Positions 53,255 to 63,417 of a stretch of 64,000 nt of DNA are shown here, in pieces. The notes beneath the pieces are model-generated. The model ran no database searches. It had not been told where the DNA came from and was given only the letters and a program-made list of their open reading frames with translations. Position 1 is the stretch's first letter; every line of letters starts with the position of its first letter. A program made the position numbers and the translations under genes. This stretch comes from Sinorhizobium sp. BG8 (GTDB lineage Bacteria; Pseudomonadota; Alphaproteobacteria; Rhizobiales; Rhizobiaceae): positions 740,501-804,500 of the forward strand of contig NZ_CP044012.1 in assembly GCF_016864555.1 (NCBI RefSeq). The letters are read 5' to 3'.

Positions 53255-55258
53255 ATGTTCGGCAATACAACTCTGACGGAATTCATATTCGGGCGGCTCT
53301 CCTGGGAGGCCATCCCCTATCATGAACCAATTCTCGTCGTGACTTTCATCGCTGTTGCGCTGGGCGGCATCGCCGTCCTGTCGCTCATCACCTATTTCAA
53401 GCTCTGGGGCTATCTCTGGAAGGAATGGTTCACGAGTGTCGATCACAAGAAGATCGGCATCATGTACGTGATCCTGGCGCTTATCATGCTGATGCGCGGC
53501 TTCGCTGACGCCATCATGATGCGCATCCAGCAGGCGATCGCCTTCAACGGCAGCGAAGGTTACCTCAACCCGCATCACTACGACCAGATCTTTACCGCCC
53601 ATGGCGTGATCATGATCTTCTTCATGGCAATGCCGTTTGTGACGGGCCTGATGAACTATGTAGTGCCGCTGCAGATTGGTGCGCGCGACGTCTCCTTCCC
53701 GTTCCTGAACAACTTCTCGTTCTGGATGACCACGGCCGGCGCTATCATCATCATGATGTCGCTCTTCGTCGGCGAATTCGCCCGGACCGGGTGGCTCGCC
53801 TACCCGCCGCTGTCGGGCGCGGACTACAGTCCGGGAGTGGGGGTCGACTATTACATATGGGGCCTGCAGGTGGCGGGCGTCGGCACGACATTGTCGGGCA
53901 TCAACCTGATCGCGACGATCGTGAAGATGCGCGCACCGGGCATGACGATGATGAAGATGCCGGTCTTCACCTGGACCTCGCTCTGCACGAACATCCTGAT
54001 CGTCGCGACCTTCCCAATCCTGACCGCAACCCTGGCCCTGCTGTCGCTCGACCGCTACGCCGGCACGAACTTCTTCACCAATGACCTTGGTGGCAATCCG
54101 ATGATGTATGTGAACCTCATCTGGATCTGGGGGCATCCTGAAGTATACATTCTGGTGCTGCCCGCGTTCGGCATATTCTCGGAAGTCGTCGCCACCTTCT
54201 GCGGCAAGCGCCTGTTCGGCTACGCATCGATGGTCTACGCAACCTGCGTGATCATGATCCTGTCGTATCTCGTATGGCTGCATCACTTCTTCACGATGGG
54301 GTCGGGTGCCTCGGTGAATGCCTTCTTCGGCATTACCACCATGATCATCTCGATCCCCACAGGTGCGAAGATGTTCAACTGGCTCTTCACCATGTATCGC
54401 GGCCGTATCCGCTATGAAGTGCCGATGTACTGGACGGTGGGCTTCATGTTCACCTTCGTGATCGGCGGCATGACCGGCGTCCTGCTGGCCGTCCCCCCGG
54501 CGGACTTCGTGCTGCACAACTCGCTGTTCCTCATCGCCCATTTCCACAACGTCATCATCGGCGGTGTGGTGTTCGGCCTGATGGCAGGCATCGTCTACTG
54601 GTGGCCGAAGGCCTTCGGCTACAAGCTCGATCCCTTCTGGGGCAAGATGAGCTTCTGGTTCTGGCAGATCGGCTTCTTCTTCGCCTTCATGCCGCTCTAT
54701 GTACTCGGCCTGATGGGCGTGACCCGCCGCGTTTCGCAGTTCGAGGATCCGTCGCTGCAGATCTGGTTCATCATTGCAGCCTTCGGCGCCTTCCTGATCG
54801 CGCTCGGCATCGCATCCTTCGTCATTCAGATCGTTGTCAGCTACCTCAAGCGCGACCAGCTCCGCGACTTTACCGGCGACCCCTGGAACGGCCGTACGCT
54901 GGAGTGGTCGACCTCGTCGCCGCCGCCGGACTACAACTTCGCCTTCACGCCCGTCGTGCACGACCACGACAGCTGGTACGACATGAAGAGCCGTGGTTAC
55001 GAGCGTCCGCTCGGCGGGTTCAAGCCGATCCACATGCCGAAGAACACCGGAACGGGCGTCATCCTGGCCGGCCTCAGCGTCGCCCTTGCCTTCGCACTGA
55101 TCTGGTACATCTGGTGGCTGGTGATCGTTTCCTTCATCGGCATCATCGCGGTGTCGATCGGCCATACGTTCAACTACAACCGGGACTTCTACATCCCCGC
55201 CGAGACCGTGACCGCTACCGAGGACGCGCGCTCCGAGTTGCTGGCGGAACGGACCTGA
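53255..55258 (+). CDS. cyoB: Cytochrome bo3-type ubiquinol oxidase subunit I
   Basis: A 667-aa heme-copper oxidase subunit I with some 14-15 helices. The Cu-B ligands are seen in WGHPEVYIL and HHFFTMG, heme ligands in FTAHGVIM and [12 protein letters not shown]. The quinone-site Arg and Asp are in [18 protein letters not shown] 53255 ([10 protein letters not shown]) follows GGACAG, 31 bp after cyoA. Confidence 0.95.
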   Translation: MFGNTTLTEFIFGRLSWEAIPYHEPILVVTFIAVALGGIAVLSLITYFKLWGYLWKEWFTSVDHKKIGIMYVILALIMLMRGFADAIMMRIQQAIAFNGSEGYLNPHHYDQIFTAHGVIMIFFMAMPFVTGLMNYVVPLQIGARDVSFPFLNNFSFWMTTAGAIIIMMSLFVGEFARTGWLAYPPLSGADYSPGVGVDYYIWGLQVAGVGTTLSGINLIATIVKMRAPGMTMMKMPVFTWTSLCTNILIVATFPILTATLALLSLDRYAGTNFFTNDLGGNPMMYVNLIWIWGHPEVYILVLPAFGIFSEVVATFCGKRLFGYASMVYATCVIMILSYLVWLHHFFTMGSGASVNAFFGITTMIISIPTGAKMFNWLFTMYRGRIRYEVPMYWTVGFMFTFVIGGMTGVLLAVPPADFVLHNSLFLIAHFHNVIIGGVVFGLMAGIVYWWPKAFGYKLDPFWGKMSFWFWQIGFFFAFMPLYVLGLMGVTRRVSQFEDPSLQIWFIIAAFGAFLIALGIASFVIQIVVSYLKRDQLRDFTGDPWNGRTLEWSTSSPPPDYNFAFTPVVHDHDSWYDMKSRGYERPLGGFKPIHMPKNTGTGVILAGLSVALAFALIWYIWWLVIVSFIGIIAVSIGHTFNYNRDFYIPAETVTATEDARSELLAERT

Positions 55259-55259
55259 C

Positions 55260-55882
55260 ATGACTGAGAAAGCACACACTCAAGAAGCCACGGCCCCCAG
55301 TTCTATCTGGAGGAGGAACATCATCCCGAAGGCAGCACCATGCTGGGCTTCTGGATCTACCTGATGAGCGACTGCCTCATCTTCGCCGTGCTGTTTGCCA
55401 CGCACGGCGTGCTGGGCCGCAACTATGCGGCGGGCCCTTCTCCGGCCGATCTCTTCGACCTGTCGCTCGTCGCCATCAACACGTCGATGCTGCTTTTGTC
55501 GTCGATCACCTACGGCTTCGCCATGCTCCAGATGGAGCGCAACGCCAAGATGGAGACCCTGTTCTGGCTTGGCGTCACCGGCCTCTTCGGCCTGGCCTTC
55601 CTCGGGCTGGAACTCTATGAGTTCTATCACCTGATCCAGGAAGGGGCAGGTCCAGGACGCAGCGCCTTCCTGTCGTCGTTCTTCACGCTCGTCGGCACGC
55701 ACGGTCTGCACGTCACCTTCGGCATCATCTGGCTCATCACGCTGATGGTGCAGGTGAAGTTGCGCGGACTGATTCCGGAGAATCGTCGGCGCCTCATGTG
55801 CCTGTCGATGTTCTGGCACTTCCTCGACGTCGTCTGGATCGGCGTCTTCTCCTTCGTATACCTGATGGGAGTTCTCGGATGA
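55260..55882 (+). CDS. cyoC: Cytochrome bo3-type ubiquinol oxidase subunit III, frameshift at codon 13
   Basis: CyoC, a five-helix protein of about 207 aa. ATG 55260 lies one base after the cyoB stop and reads MTEKAHTQEATAP, then the frame breaks at the five-C run 55294-55298. A sixth C gives QFYLEEEHHPEGSTMLGFWIYLMSD, the usual CyoC start (soluble acidic/His segment, then helix 1). As written only ATG 55340 (MLGFWIYLMSD, 180 aa) is open. The rest, with GTHGLHVTFGIIW and the C-terminal helix, is intact and ends in an ATGA overlap with cyoD. A single-base sequencing deletion is the simplest explanation. Confidence 0.88.
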
Positions 55883-56286
55883 GCTCGCAAGCCCACGCAC
55901 CTGCCCACGAAGACGCCCACAACGTCCACCACGGTCACAGCCATGGTCACGATGCCGGACACGGCTCGCTCAAGACCTACATGATCGGCTTCGTCCTCTC
56001 CGTCATCCTGACCGCCATCCCGTTCTGGCTGGTCATGGGAGAGGTTTTCGACAGCAAGATCGTGACCGCCGTCCTGATCATGGCATTCGCAGCCGTGCAG
56101 ATCGTTGTCCACATGGTCTGCTTCCTGCACATGAACCCGCGTTCTGAAGGCGGCTGGACGGTGATGGCGCTGATCTTCACGCTGATCATCGTGGCGATCA
56201 TGCTTGCCGGCTCGTTCTGGGTCATGCATCACCTCAACGTGAACATGATGCCCATGTCGCCGGAGATGATGAAGAGCATGCCCTGA
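55879..56286 (+). CDS. cyoD: Cytochrome bo3-type ubiquinol oxidase subunit IV, His-rich N-terminus
   Basis: A 135-aa CyoD with three helices and the conserved VVHMVCFLHMNPRSEGGW segment. The first 30 residues are unusually His-rich (HEDAHNVHHGHSHGHDAGHG), hinting at metal binding. ATG 55879 overlaps the cyoC stop. Confidence 0.92.
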   Translation: MSSQAHAPAHEDAHNVHHGHSHGHDAGHGSLKTYMIGFVLSVILTAIPFWLVMGEVFDSKIVTAVLIMAFAAVQIVVHMVCFLHMNPRSEGGWTVMALIFTLIIVAIMLAGSFWVMHHLNVNMMPMSPEMMKSMP

Positions 56287-56300
56287 GGGAGGTTTGGCGC

Positions 56301-57065
56301 ATGGCCGCTGACCACCCCCCGACCCATGATATGACCGGAGCTGGCCTGGACGGCCCGCCCCGGTCGCGTCTGCTCTTCGCGGGAGCGCTGCTGTTCCTCG
56401 CGTTCGCCTTCATCGGCCTCGGCACGTGGCAGATACAACGGCTGTTCTGGAAGCTCGACCTGATCGAGCGCGTGGACGCGCGGGTCACCGCCGAGCCGGT
56501 ACCGCCACCGCCGATCGCCTCATGGGCGGGCATCAATGCCGCGAACGACGAGTACCGGCGCGTCACCACAACCGGTACTTTCGACCACGGGAAGGAAGTG
56601 CTGGTGCAGGCCGTGACCGAGCGCGGCTCGGGTTTCTGGTTGCTCACGCCGCTTCATCAAGCGGACGGAACGACGATCCTGATAAACCGCGGCTTCGTGC
56701 CCTCCGACCGTCGCGATCCGTCCTCACGCAGCGCGGGTGAAGTGACGGGGTCCGTTCAGGTGACCGGACTTTTGCGCTTGTCCGAACCGGGCGGCGCTTT
56801 CCTTCGTTCCAATGATCCCGAGAACGACCGCTGGTACTCTCGCGACGTCGCCGCAATCGCAGATGCCAAAGGGCTTTCCAACGTCGCCCCCTATTTCATC
56901 GACGCGGATTCGACTCCCAATCCTGGTGGCCTGCCAATCGGCGGCATGACGGTCGTAAGTTTCCGCAACAGCCATCTTGTCTATGCGCTCACCTGGTTCG
57001 CCTTGGCCGCGATGAGCATAGGCGGCGCCATTGCCCTGAGACGGTACAGGCCCTCGGCTCCGTAG
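56301..57065 (+). CDS. SURF1 family oxidase assembly protein
   Basis: A 254-aa SURF1/Shy1 protein: an N-terminal helix (LLFAGALLFLAFAFIGLGTWQIQRLFWK, ~residues 24-50), a periplasmic domain (GFVPSDRRDP) and a C-terminal helix. SURF1 delivers heme to the oxidase active site; its place 14 bp after cyoD fits a dedicated assembly factor. No CyoE (heme O synthase) gene is present in the window. Confidence 0.9.
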   Translation: MAADHPPTHDMTGAGLDGPPRSRLLFAGALLFLAFAFIGLGTWQIQRLFWKLDLIERVDARVTAEPVPPPPIASWAGINAANDEYRRVTTTGTFDHGKEVLVQAVTERGSGFWLLTPLHQADGTTILINRGFVPSDRRDPSSRSAGEVTGSVQVTGLLRLSEPGGAFLRSNDPENDRWYSRDVAAIADAKGLSNVAPYFIDADSTPNPGGLPIGGMTVVSFRNSHLVYALTWFALAAMSIGGAIALRRYRPSAP

Positions 57066-57075
57066 CTCCTGTCTC

Positions 57076-57098
57076 CCGGAAGCGGTCAACGGTTCCGG
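57076..57098 (+). terminator. Inverted repeat after the surf1 gene
   Basis: CCGGAA (57076-57081) and TTCCGG (57093-57098) with additional inner CG pairing, 10 bp after the stop. No U-run. The remaining DNA to 57292 shows no gene. Confidence 0.35.
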
Positions 57099-57292
57099 AA
57101 GACATGGATCAGTACAATCGATCAAGGCGGCAATAGCGGTTCGCGACGTTCGCAATACGCCCTGGGAGCGATCCGCAAACGTCCGCGATGACCGCCTCCC
57201 TCGAGATGGGCGAACACGTCTACCCCTGCCGGGTTATTGTTGCTCCTTGCTGGTGAAATACCCTCGCGCCGAGAAATGCGACAGGGGGCAGC

Positions 57293-58378
57293 TTGCTAAC
57301 GATTCCGCGACCAAACGAGATTGCCGTCGATATCGAACGGCTTGAAAAGAAATACGGAAACCACGTCGCGCTTTCCGATGTATCAATCAACATTCGGGAC
57401 AACGAGTTCTTCACGCTGCTCGGACCCTCGGGTTGTGGCAAGACCACCCTGCTGCGGATGATTGCCGGCTTCGAAGAGATCACGTCGGGCAGGATCCGGC
57501 TGTTTCGCGAAGATATTGCCGACCTTCCGCCAAACCGCCGTCCGCTCAACACCGTCTTCCAGCAGTATGCCCTGTTCCCACACATGACGGTCCTGGAAAA
57601 CGTGATGTTCGGTCTCCTGCGACTGAAGAAAGGTCGCGAGGAAGCAAAGGCACGGGCGCTGGCCATGCTTGGGTTGGTCCAGCTTTCGGCTTTTGCCGAG
57701 CGGCACCCGGCACAACTTTCCGGTGGACAGCAGCAGCGCGTGGCGCTCGCGAGAGCACTGGCGCCCAATCCGAAGGTCCTGCTGCTGGACGAGCCGCTCT
57801 CCGCGCTCGATCTCAAGCTCCGCCAGGCCGTGCGCCTCGAACTGAAGGAAATACAGCGGGAAACCGGCATCACCTTCATCTTCGTCACCCATGACCAGGA
57901 AGAGGCGCTGACCATGTCGGACCGCATCGCCGTGATGTCGGCGGGACAGGTACAGCAGGTCGGTACCGCCCGGGAGATCTACGAAATGCCGGAAAACCGC
58001 TTCGTGGCGGATTTCATCGGGGAAACCAACCTCATTCAGGTGACTGTCGCCACGCTGCGGGATGGAACGGCCGAGGTGATACTGCCGGGAGGCAGCAGGC
58101 TCAACTGTGCTGCGACGGGCCCCATCCAGCAACAGCCTCTGCATCTCTCCATCCGGCCGGAGCGGCTCGCGGTGGTTGCCGCGAACAGGGGCAGCCTGAA
58201 CGGCGTCGTGACCGACCACATCTACCTCGGCACCGATACGCAGCTGAAGGTGCGTATCGCGGAAGGGGATGTGCTTCGCGTACGCATCCAGAATGGTGCA
58301 GATGCCGCAATCCCGGAGCCGGGCGCGAGCATTGGCCTGGCAATGGAGGCAGGCGCCGCACGCCTGGTCGCTGGCTGA
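57293..58378 (+). CDS. potA: Spermidine/putrescine-type ABC transporter ATP-binding protein
   Basis: A 361-aa PotA-type ATPase with Walker A GPSGCGKT, signature LSGGQQQR, Walker B LLLDEPLSALD, and the C-terminal TOBE domain (residues ~280-355). It starts at TTG 57293 (LTIPRPNEIAVDIERL) preceded by AGGGGGC. The next gene begins directly after its stop (TGAATG). Confidence 0.9.
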   Translation: MLTIPRPNEIAVDIERLEKKYGNHVALSDVSINIRDNEFFTLLGPSGCGKTTLLRMIAGFEEITSGRIRLFREDIADLPPNRRPLNTVFQQYALFPHMTVLENVMFGLLRLKKGREEAKARALAMLGLVQLSAFAERHPAQLSGGQQQRVALARALAPNPKVLLLDEPLSALDLKLRQAVRLELKEIQRETGITFIFVTHDQEEALTMSDRIAVMSAGQVQQVGTAREIYEMPENRFVADFIGETNLIQVTVATLRDGTAEVILPGGSRLNCAATGPIQQQPLHLSIRPERLAVVAANRGSLNGVVTDHIYLGTDTQLKVRIAEGDVLRVRIQNGADAAIPEPGASIGLAMEAGAARLVAG

Positions 58379-59296
58379 ATGGCCGCGGTGAAGACGACGG
58401 CGGATCCGCGCGGCAACAGCCGGATCTATCGGGGCCTAGCGCTGCCGCTGGTACTCCCGGCGTGGCTTGCAATCGGCCTCTTCCTGCTTGTGCCGGTCCT
58501 GATCATGGCCTGCTACTCCTTCCTCACCAAGGAATTCAGGGGCGGTGTCATCTGGGAATTCTCGATCTCTGCCTATGACCAGTTCATCTTCAATCGCGGG
58601 CTGTTCGGCGACGACCCGCCGACCCTCGAATGGACCTATGTGACGATCTTTGGCCGGTCGATCTGGCAGGCGGCAATGGCAACAGTGCTCTGCTTCGCCG
58701 TGGGCTTTCCGACCGCCTGGTTCATTGGAACGGCTAGTCCCCGGTTCCGTGGACTTCTGCTGTTTCTCATAACCGTGCCCTACTGGGTCAACCTGCTGAT
58801 CCGAACGGTCTCCATGAAATTCCTGATCCGCGACAACGGGCCTCTCAACGAGTTCCTGATCTGGAGCGGGCTCATCAGCGAGCCGATCCATCTGATCAAC
58901 ACGAATTTCGCCGTCCAGCTCGGCCTGTTCTATTCCTACCTGCCGTTCATGGTCCTGCCGATCTATGCCAGCGTGGAACGCTACAATTTCCGTCTTTCGG
59001 AAGCGGCGGCCGATCTCTATGCCGATCGGTGGACGACGCTCAGGCTGGTGGTTCTGCCAACGATCATGCCCGGCATCGTCGCCGGGTGCATCCTCGTCTT
59101 CGTTCCGAGCCTCGGTGCATTTCTCGCCCCCGACCTGCTCGGCGGTGCCAAGACCTACATGATCGGTTCGCTCATCGAGGAACAGTTCAAAGGCAACGCC
59201 GGCAACTGGCCCTTCGGCGCGGCCGTGGCGATGGTCCTCCTGACAATCGTGATGGTGCTGCTGATGCTCTATGCCCGCAGCCGGAGGAGCGCCTGA
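58379..59296 (+). CDS. potB: Spermidine/putrescine-type ABC transporter permease (PotB family)
   Basis: A 305-aa permease with six helices and the EAA motif at [25 protein letters not shown]. The N-terminus carries the long periplasmic loop usual for PotB. It abuts potA and is one base from potC. Confidence 0.9.
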   Translation: MAAVKTTADPRGNSRIYRGLALPLVLPAWLAIGLFLLVPVLIMACYSFLTKEFRGGVIWEFSISAYDQFIFNRGLFGDDPPTLEWTYVTIFGRSIWQAAMATVLCFAVGFPTAWFIGTASPRFRGLLLFLITVPYWVNLLIRTVSMKFLIRDNGPLNEFLIWSGLISEPIHLINTNFAVQLGLFYSYLPFMVLPIYASVERYNFRLSEAAADLYADRWTTLRLVVLPTIMPGIVAGCILVFVPSLGAFLAPDLLGGAKTYMIGSLIEEQFKGNAGNWPFGAAVAMVLLTIVMVLLMLYARSRRSA

Positions 59297-59297
59297 A

Positions 59298-60104
59298 ATG
59301 GCCCGCAAGACCGACCTGCGCCGCTACACAGGGTTCGGATTTATCGCCGCACTCTGCCTCACGATGCTCTACGCGCCCCTTGTGGTGGTAACCGTATACT
59401 CGTTCAACAGTTCGCCCTCGATCACGAAATGGCAGGGTTTCTCGCTTGCCTGGTATGGTGAGATATTCTGGGGCGAAAATGCCGAACGGTTCCAGTCCGC
59501 GGCACTGGTGTCCTTCACCATCGCTACGCTCGCGGCCCTGATCTCAACCGCAATCGCCATCGCGGCAGCGCTTGCGCTCTCGCGTGCAGGCAGGTTCCGC
59601 GGTCAGAGTGCTAGCCACGCGCTGCTGAACCTGCCGCTGACCGTGCCGGAGATCGTGACCGCAGTCGCCTGCCTGATCTTCTTCTCGGCAATCGGATTTC
59701 CGCAGGGTTACGTTTCCATACTCGTCATTCACGTCGTCTTCTGCGTGCCCTTCGCCTATCTCCCGATCGCGGCACGGCTGGAAGGTATCGACGACATGTA
59801 CGAACAGGCGGCGCTCGACCTCTATGCCAGCCGCTGGGAAACCTTCCGCCTGGTGCTGCTGCCGCTCCTGATGCCGGGAATCGTGGCGGGCCTGCTTCTC
59901 GCCTTCATCATTTCGCTCGACGATTTTCTCATCACCAATTTCGTCAAGGGCGCCGGCGTCGAGACCCTGCCGACGGCGATCTACGGCTCGGTCAAGCTCG
60001 GCATAAAGCCAGACATCATGGCGATCTCGTCGCTGCTTCTCTGCTTTTCCGTGCTCTGCGTATCGCTCTCATACCTCATCGGCCGCATGGGGCGGAGACA
60101 ATAA
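59298..60104 (+). CDS. potC: Spermidine/putrescine-type ABC transporter permease (PotC family)
   Basis: A 268-aa permease with six helices and the EAA motif at [28 protein letters not shown] 59298 follows GGAGGAGCGCC. It partners PotB. Confidence 0.9.
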   Translation: MARKTDLRRYTGFGFIAALCLTMLYAPLVVVTVYSFNSSPSITKWQGFSLAWYGEIFWGENAERFQSAALVSFTIATLAALISTAIAIAAALALSRAGRFRGQSASHALLNLPLTVPEIVTAVACLIFFSAIGFPQGYVSILVIHVVFCVPFAYLPIAARLEGIDDMYEQAALDLYASRWETFRLVLLPLLMPGIVAGLLLAFIISLDDFLITNFVKGAGVETLPTAIYGSVKLGIKPDIMAISSLLLCFSVLCVSLSYLIGRMGRRQ

Positions 60105-60132
60105 AATCATGCTTCAACAAAAGGGGACAATC

Positions 60133-61167
60133 ATGAAAAGCTTCAGAAGCTTGGCTTCAGCATTCGCCATACTGGCCGCCAGCACGACCATTGCCCATGC
60201 CGAGGGCAAGCTCGCCCTGTATCACTGGTTCGAGTACATCCCGCAGTCGCTCCTCGACAAATTCGCCAAGGAATACGATGTCGAAGTGACCATGGACACG
60301 TTCGACTCCAATGAGGCGCTGCTTGCTGCCCTCAAGGCCGGCAAACTCGGTACCTACGACGTGACCGTGGCGGCCGACTACATGGTGAAGATTCTAGCTG
60401 CGGAAGGAATGCTGCAGCCGCTTGACCATGCCAAACTGTCGAACTTCGGGCGGATTGAGAAGCAATGGATCGATGTCCCGTTCGATCCGGGCCGGCAGTA
60501 CTCAATTCCCTACCAGTGGGGAACGACAGGCTTTGCGGTCAATCGCGATGCCTACAAGGGCGATATCAACACCACGGACATCCTTTTCAATCCGCCGGCA
60601 GAACTGAAGGGCAAGATAAACATGCTGGACGCGCAGGGGGATCTGCTCGCCCTTGCCTCTATGCACCTCGGCATTCCGCAATGCACATCCGACAGAGCCC
60701 AACTGAAGGCGCTTAACGACTTGGTCATGAACGCCAAGGCCGACTGGGCGTCGATCAGCTCGGAAATCGCCAAGGACGTGCTGGTTTCCGGGGATGCCAA
60801 GGCCGGCATGATCTGGAGCGGCTACTCCGCAAAGGCGCGGGCCGAAGGGGCGAATGTGGAATATGCCTATCCGCGGCAGGGCTACATTTACTGGATGGAC
60901 AACGCCGTGCTTTTGAAGGATGCACCGAACCCCGAGAACGGGATGAAGTTTTTGAACTTCCTGATGGAGCCGGAGAACATAGCCGCAATCAGCAACTACG
61001 CGCGCTTCCCCTCCGCCATCGAAGGTGCAGAGAAGTTCATGGACAAGGACCTGCTCGCCTCTCCCGAAGTCAGCCCTGCTGAATCCACCCACGGCGCCTT
61101 CGTCGAAGCCTGCCCGAAGGAGGTTCAAGTCTACTACGATGCGATCTGGACTAACCTGAAGAAGTAA
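60133..61167 (+). CDS. potD: Polyamine ABC transporter substrate-binding protein (PotD/PotF family)
   Basis: A 344-aa periplasmic protein with a Sec signal (MKSFRSLASAFAILAASTTIAHAEG, cleavage after AHA). The mature start KLALYHWFEYIPQSLLDKF resembles PotD/PotF, where WFEYI/W-N-Y-I contacts the polyamine. ATG 60133 is preferred over 60109. The convergent puu genes make putrescine a likely ligand. Confidence 0.9.
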   Translation: MKSFRSLASAFAILAASTTIAHAEGKLALYHWFEYIPQSLLDKFAKEYDVEVTMDTFDSNEALLAALKAGKLGTYDVTVAADYMVKILAAEGMLQPLDHAKLSNFGRIEKQWIDVPFDPGRQYSIPYQWGTTGFAVNRDAYKGDINTTDILFNPPAELKGKINMLDAQGDLLALASMHLGIPQCTSDRAQLKALNDLVMNAKADWASISSEIAKDVLVSGDAKAGMIWSGYSAKARAEGANVEYAYPRQGYIYWMDNAVLLKDAPNPENGMKFLNFLMEPENIAAISNYARFPSAIEGAEKFMDKDLLASPEVSPAESTHGAFVEACPKEVQVYYDAIWTNLKK

Positions 61168-61180
61168 AGCGGCCTAGTGC

Positions 61181-61214
61181 GAAGACGGCGGAACGAGAAG
61201 CTTCCGTCGTCTTC
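61181..61214. terminator. Bidirectional hairpin between potD and puuD-like genes
   Basis: A 13-bp stem (61181-61193 with 61202-61214, one G-U pair) around an 8-base loop lies 14 bp after the potD stop, between convergent genes. Confidence 0.55.
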
Positions 61215-61317
61215 TCACGGTGGTATCCGATGATCACTTCCGGGATGCGGGTTCGAAAGGTAACGTGGCCCATCGCAGCGCCGCATCCGAAACGCAGCGC
61301 TGCAGGCACATGAAGCC

Positions 61318-62013
61318 TCACTGGACGAGTGCGGCGTCGCCCAGGCGCATGAAATCGCGCAGAAGTTGACGCATGAACGGGTCATTCGCCTTGCCTTGGA
61401 CGCTGTCGTGCCTAGCCGTCTCGCGGATTGTTTCCGGCAGGACATGGCCCTTCTCGTCGAGGAGGCCCTCGAAGTATTCTGCGGTGAACTCGGGATGAGG
61501 CTGCACCGAGAGCGCAAAGCCCGGATAGTGAAGCGCAGCAAAGGCGCAGCTCTCGGAACGCGCAATCGGCCGCGCGCCTTGAGGCAGCTCCACCACCTGG
61601 TCCTGATGCCAGGCATTGGCGGCAAAGCTCCGTCCGTCCTCGCACTCATAGAGCTGCGGGCCGGCGATCCAGCCTTCGGAGGACTTTTCCACCTTACCGC
61701 CAAGGGCCTTGGCGATTACCTGGTGACCGAAACAGATCCCGATCAAGGGGCGACGCACGGATGCGAGACGGCGGATGAAGTCTTCGAGCGGTGGCAGCCA
61801 GGCGTGGTCTTCGTAGACGCCGTGACGGGAGCCGGTGATGATCCAGCCATCCGCATCCTCGGGCGAAGCGGGCAACTCACCGAACTCGACCTTGTAGGTT
61901 ACATAGGAGAAATCATTCTCGCCGAGCAGCCAGCGCATGCGGGCATCATAATCGCCCTGCGCATCCGCCAGGCTCTCGGGCGCGCTGCCGGTCTGCAAAA
62001 TACCGATGTTCAT
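61318..62013 (-). CDS. Class I glutamine amidotransferase-like protein (gamma-glutamyl-polyamine hydrolase context)
   Basis: A 231-aa class I GATase with the nucleophile elbow GICFGHQ (Cys at ~95) and the His-Glu pair in SVQPHPEF. No synthetase domain is attached. In this context it probably hydrolyses a gamma-glutamyl intermediate, the step done by PuuD in Escherichia coli, although its size and motif order resemble GuaA-type stand-alone amidotransferases. ATG 62013 (MNIGILQTG). Confidence 0.78.
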   Translation of the reverse strand: MNIGILQTGSAPESLADAQGDYDARMRWLLGENDFSYVTYKVEFGELPASPEDADGWIITGSRHGVYEDHAWLPPLEDFIRRLASVRRPLIGICFGHQVIAKALGGKVEKSSEGWIAGPQLYECEDGRSFAANAWHQDQVVELPQGARPIARSESCAFAALHYPGFALSVQPHPEFTAEYFEGLLDEKGHVLPETIRETARHDSVQGKANDPFMRQLLRDFMRLGDAALVQ

Positions 62014-62082
62014 CAACAACTGCGACTCCTTCGTGTGTCACTGCAGATCATATAGGGCCTGCTCGCTCCACCCGCGACGGGT

Positions 62083-63372
62083 TCACCGAAACTTTTCTAG
62101 CTGCTGGAAATACCACATGCCGATGGCGAGCGCCTGATTTCCCAGATAGCGACCGACCGGCATTCGCCAGTGCCGCGCGCACGCGAAGACATCGAAATCG
62201 CGACTGTCGCCACAAAGCGCCGAAGCCATGATCTCACCGATGATATGGGAGGTGGCGACGCCGTGCCCTGAATAGCCCTGCGCATAGTAGACGTTTGCGG
62301 CGACCTTTCCCAATTGCGGAATGCGATTGATGGAAATGCCGTCCTGCCCTTGCCATCCAAAATCGATGCGGACGCCCTTCAACTGCGGGAATGTCTTTTC
62401 GATTGCAGGCCTCATCACGTCTTCGATGTTCCGCGTTTCCTTACCCGTGTAATTGGTACCGCTGCCGAACAGGAGTCGTTTGTCGGCTGTCAGCCGATAG
62501 TAGTCGAGCACGAAGCGCGTGTCGTAGACCGCGAGATCCTGCGGATTGATCGCCCTCGCCAGCTCTTCCGGCAGAGGCTCGGTCGTGACGATGCCGAGCG
62601 AGGCGGGAAACAGCATTCCCGCAAGCCTTGCCGGAGCGAGGCGATGGTAGGCATTCCCCGCAAGGAGCACCTTGTCAGCGCGCACGCGTCCCGCTGCGGT
62701 GACAAGTTCCGGGCGCTTTCCGTAATTGATTTTCTCCACCCTCGAATCCTCGTAGATTCGGGCACCCAGGCTACGGGCGGCATTCGCCTCTCCGAGGCAG
62801 AGATTGAGCGAATGGACATGCATGTTGCGGCGATTGACGAGCCCGGCGTGATAAATCTTCGTGCCGATGATCCCTTCTACTTCCGGCCCCCGCACGAACT
62901 GCACCTCGTCGCCCATTCCGTGGTCAAGCGCAGCCTGGTACATCGCCTCGAGTTCGGCGATATGGGAAGGCTTGTAGGCAGCCTGCATGTGGCCGAACTT
63001 GAGATCGCACGCGATGGCATACTTCTCCACCCGGCGCCGGATGATCTCGTGTCCGCGCCAACGAAGCTTCCACACAAAGTCAGCGGCGTCTTTCCCGAGC
63101 TTGCGGCGGAACTGCTTCTCCATCGCCCTGTCGCCGGAGAGGGAACCTGTAATCTGCCCGCCATTGCGGCTGGAAGCACCCCAGGCGATGCGGTTGGCCT
63201 CCAGCACCGCGACGCGGACGCCCCGCTCGGCGAGCTCGACCGCAGTCGATATGCCGGTAAAACCGCCACCGACGATGGCGACATCCACGTCGATGCTTTC
63301 CTCGAGGCGCGAAAAGCCATCGATCTTGTTGGCCGTGGCAGCGTAGTAGGACTTGCAATAGGATTCGGCCAT
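62083..63372 (-). CDS. puuB: FAD-dependent oxidoreductase, gamma-glutamylputrescine oxidase type
   Basis: A 429-aa DAO-family flavoenzyme: FAD motif VAIVGGGFTGISTAVELAERG (residues ~31-51), GASSRNGGQITGSL, and a C-terminal GYSGHGVATSHIIGE segment. PuuB oxidises gamma-glutamyl-putrescine to the aldehyde. It lies between a glutamine-synthetase-like gene and the amidotransferase, in the PuuA-PuuB-PuuD functional order. Confidence 0.87.
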   Translation of the reverse strand: MAESYCKSYYAATANKIDGFSRLEESIDVDVAIVGGGFTGISTAVELAERGVRVAVLEANRIAWGASSRNGGQITGSLSGDRAMEKQFRRKLGKDAADFVWKLRWRGHEIIRRRVEKYAIACDLKFGHMQAAYKPSHIAELEAMYQAALDHGMGDEVQFVRGPEVEGIIGTKIYHAGLVNRRNMHVHSLNLCLGEANAARSLGARIYEDSRVEKINYGKRPELVTAAGRVRADKVLLAGNAYHRLAPARLAGMLFPASLGIVTTEPLPEELARAINPQDLAVYDTRFVLDYYRLTADKRLLFGSGTNYTGKETRNIEDVMRPAIEKTFPQLKGVRIDFGWQGQDGISINRIPQLGKVAANVYYAQGYSGHGVATSHIIGEIMASALCGDSRDFDVFACARHWRMPVGRYLGNQALAIGMWYFQQLEKFR

Positions 63373-63417
63373 GGGCGAGGCTTCCCGTTGTTGCGGATAG
63401 ATAGGCTGGCGACAGTT

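Noticed and set aside
53054-55279. A 741-codon minus-strand ORF opposite cyoB
   Set aside because: It is the antisense shadow of cyoB (low-complexity, Asp/His/Arg-rich translation) and matches no known protein type.
57383-58219. A 278-codon minus-strand ORF opposite potA
   Set aside because: PotA on the plus strand has all ABC motifs; the reverse frame is a shadow.
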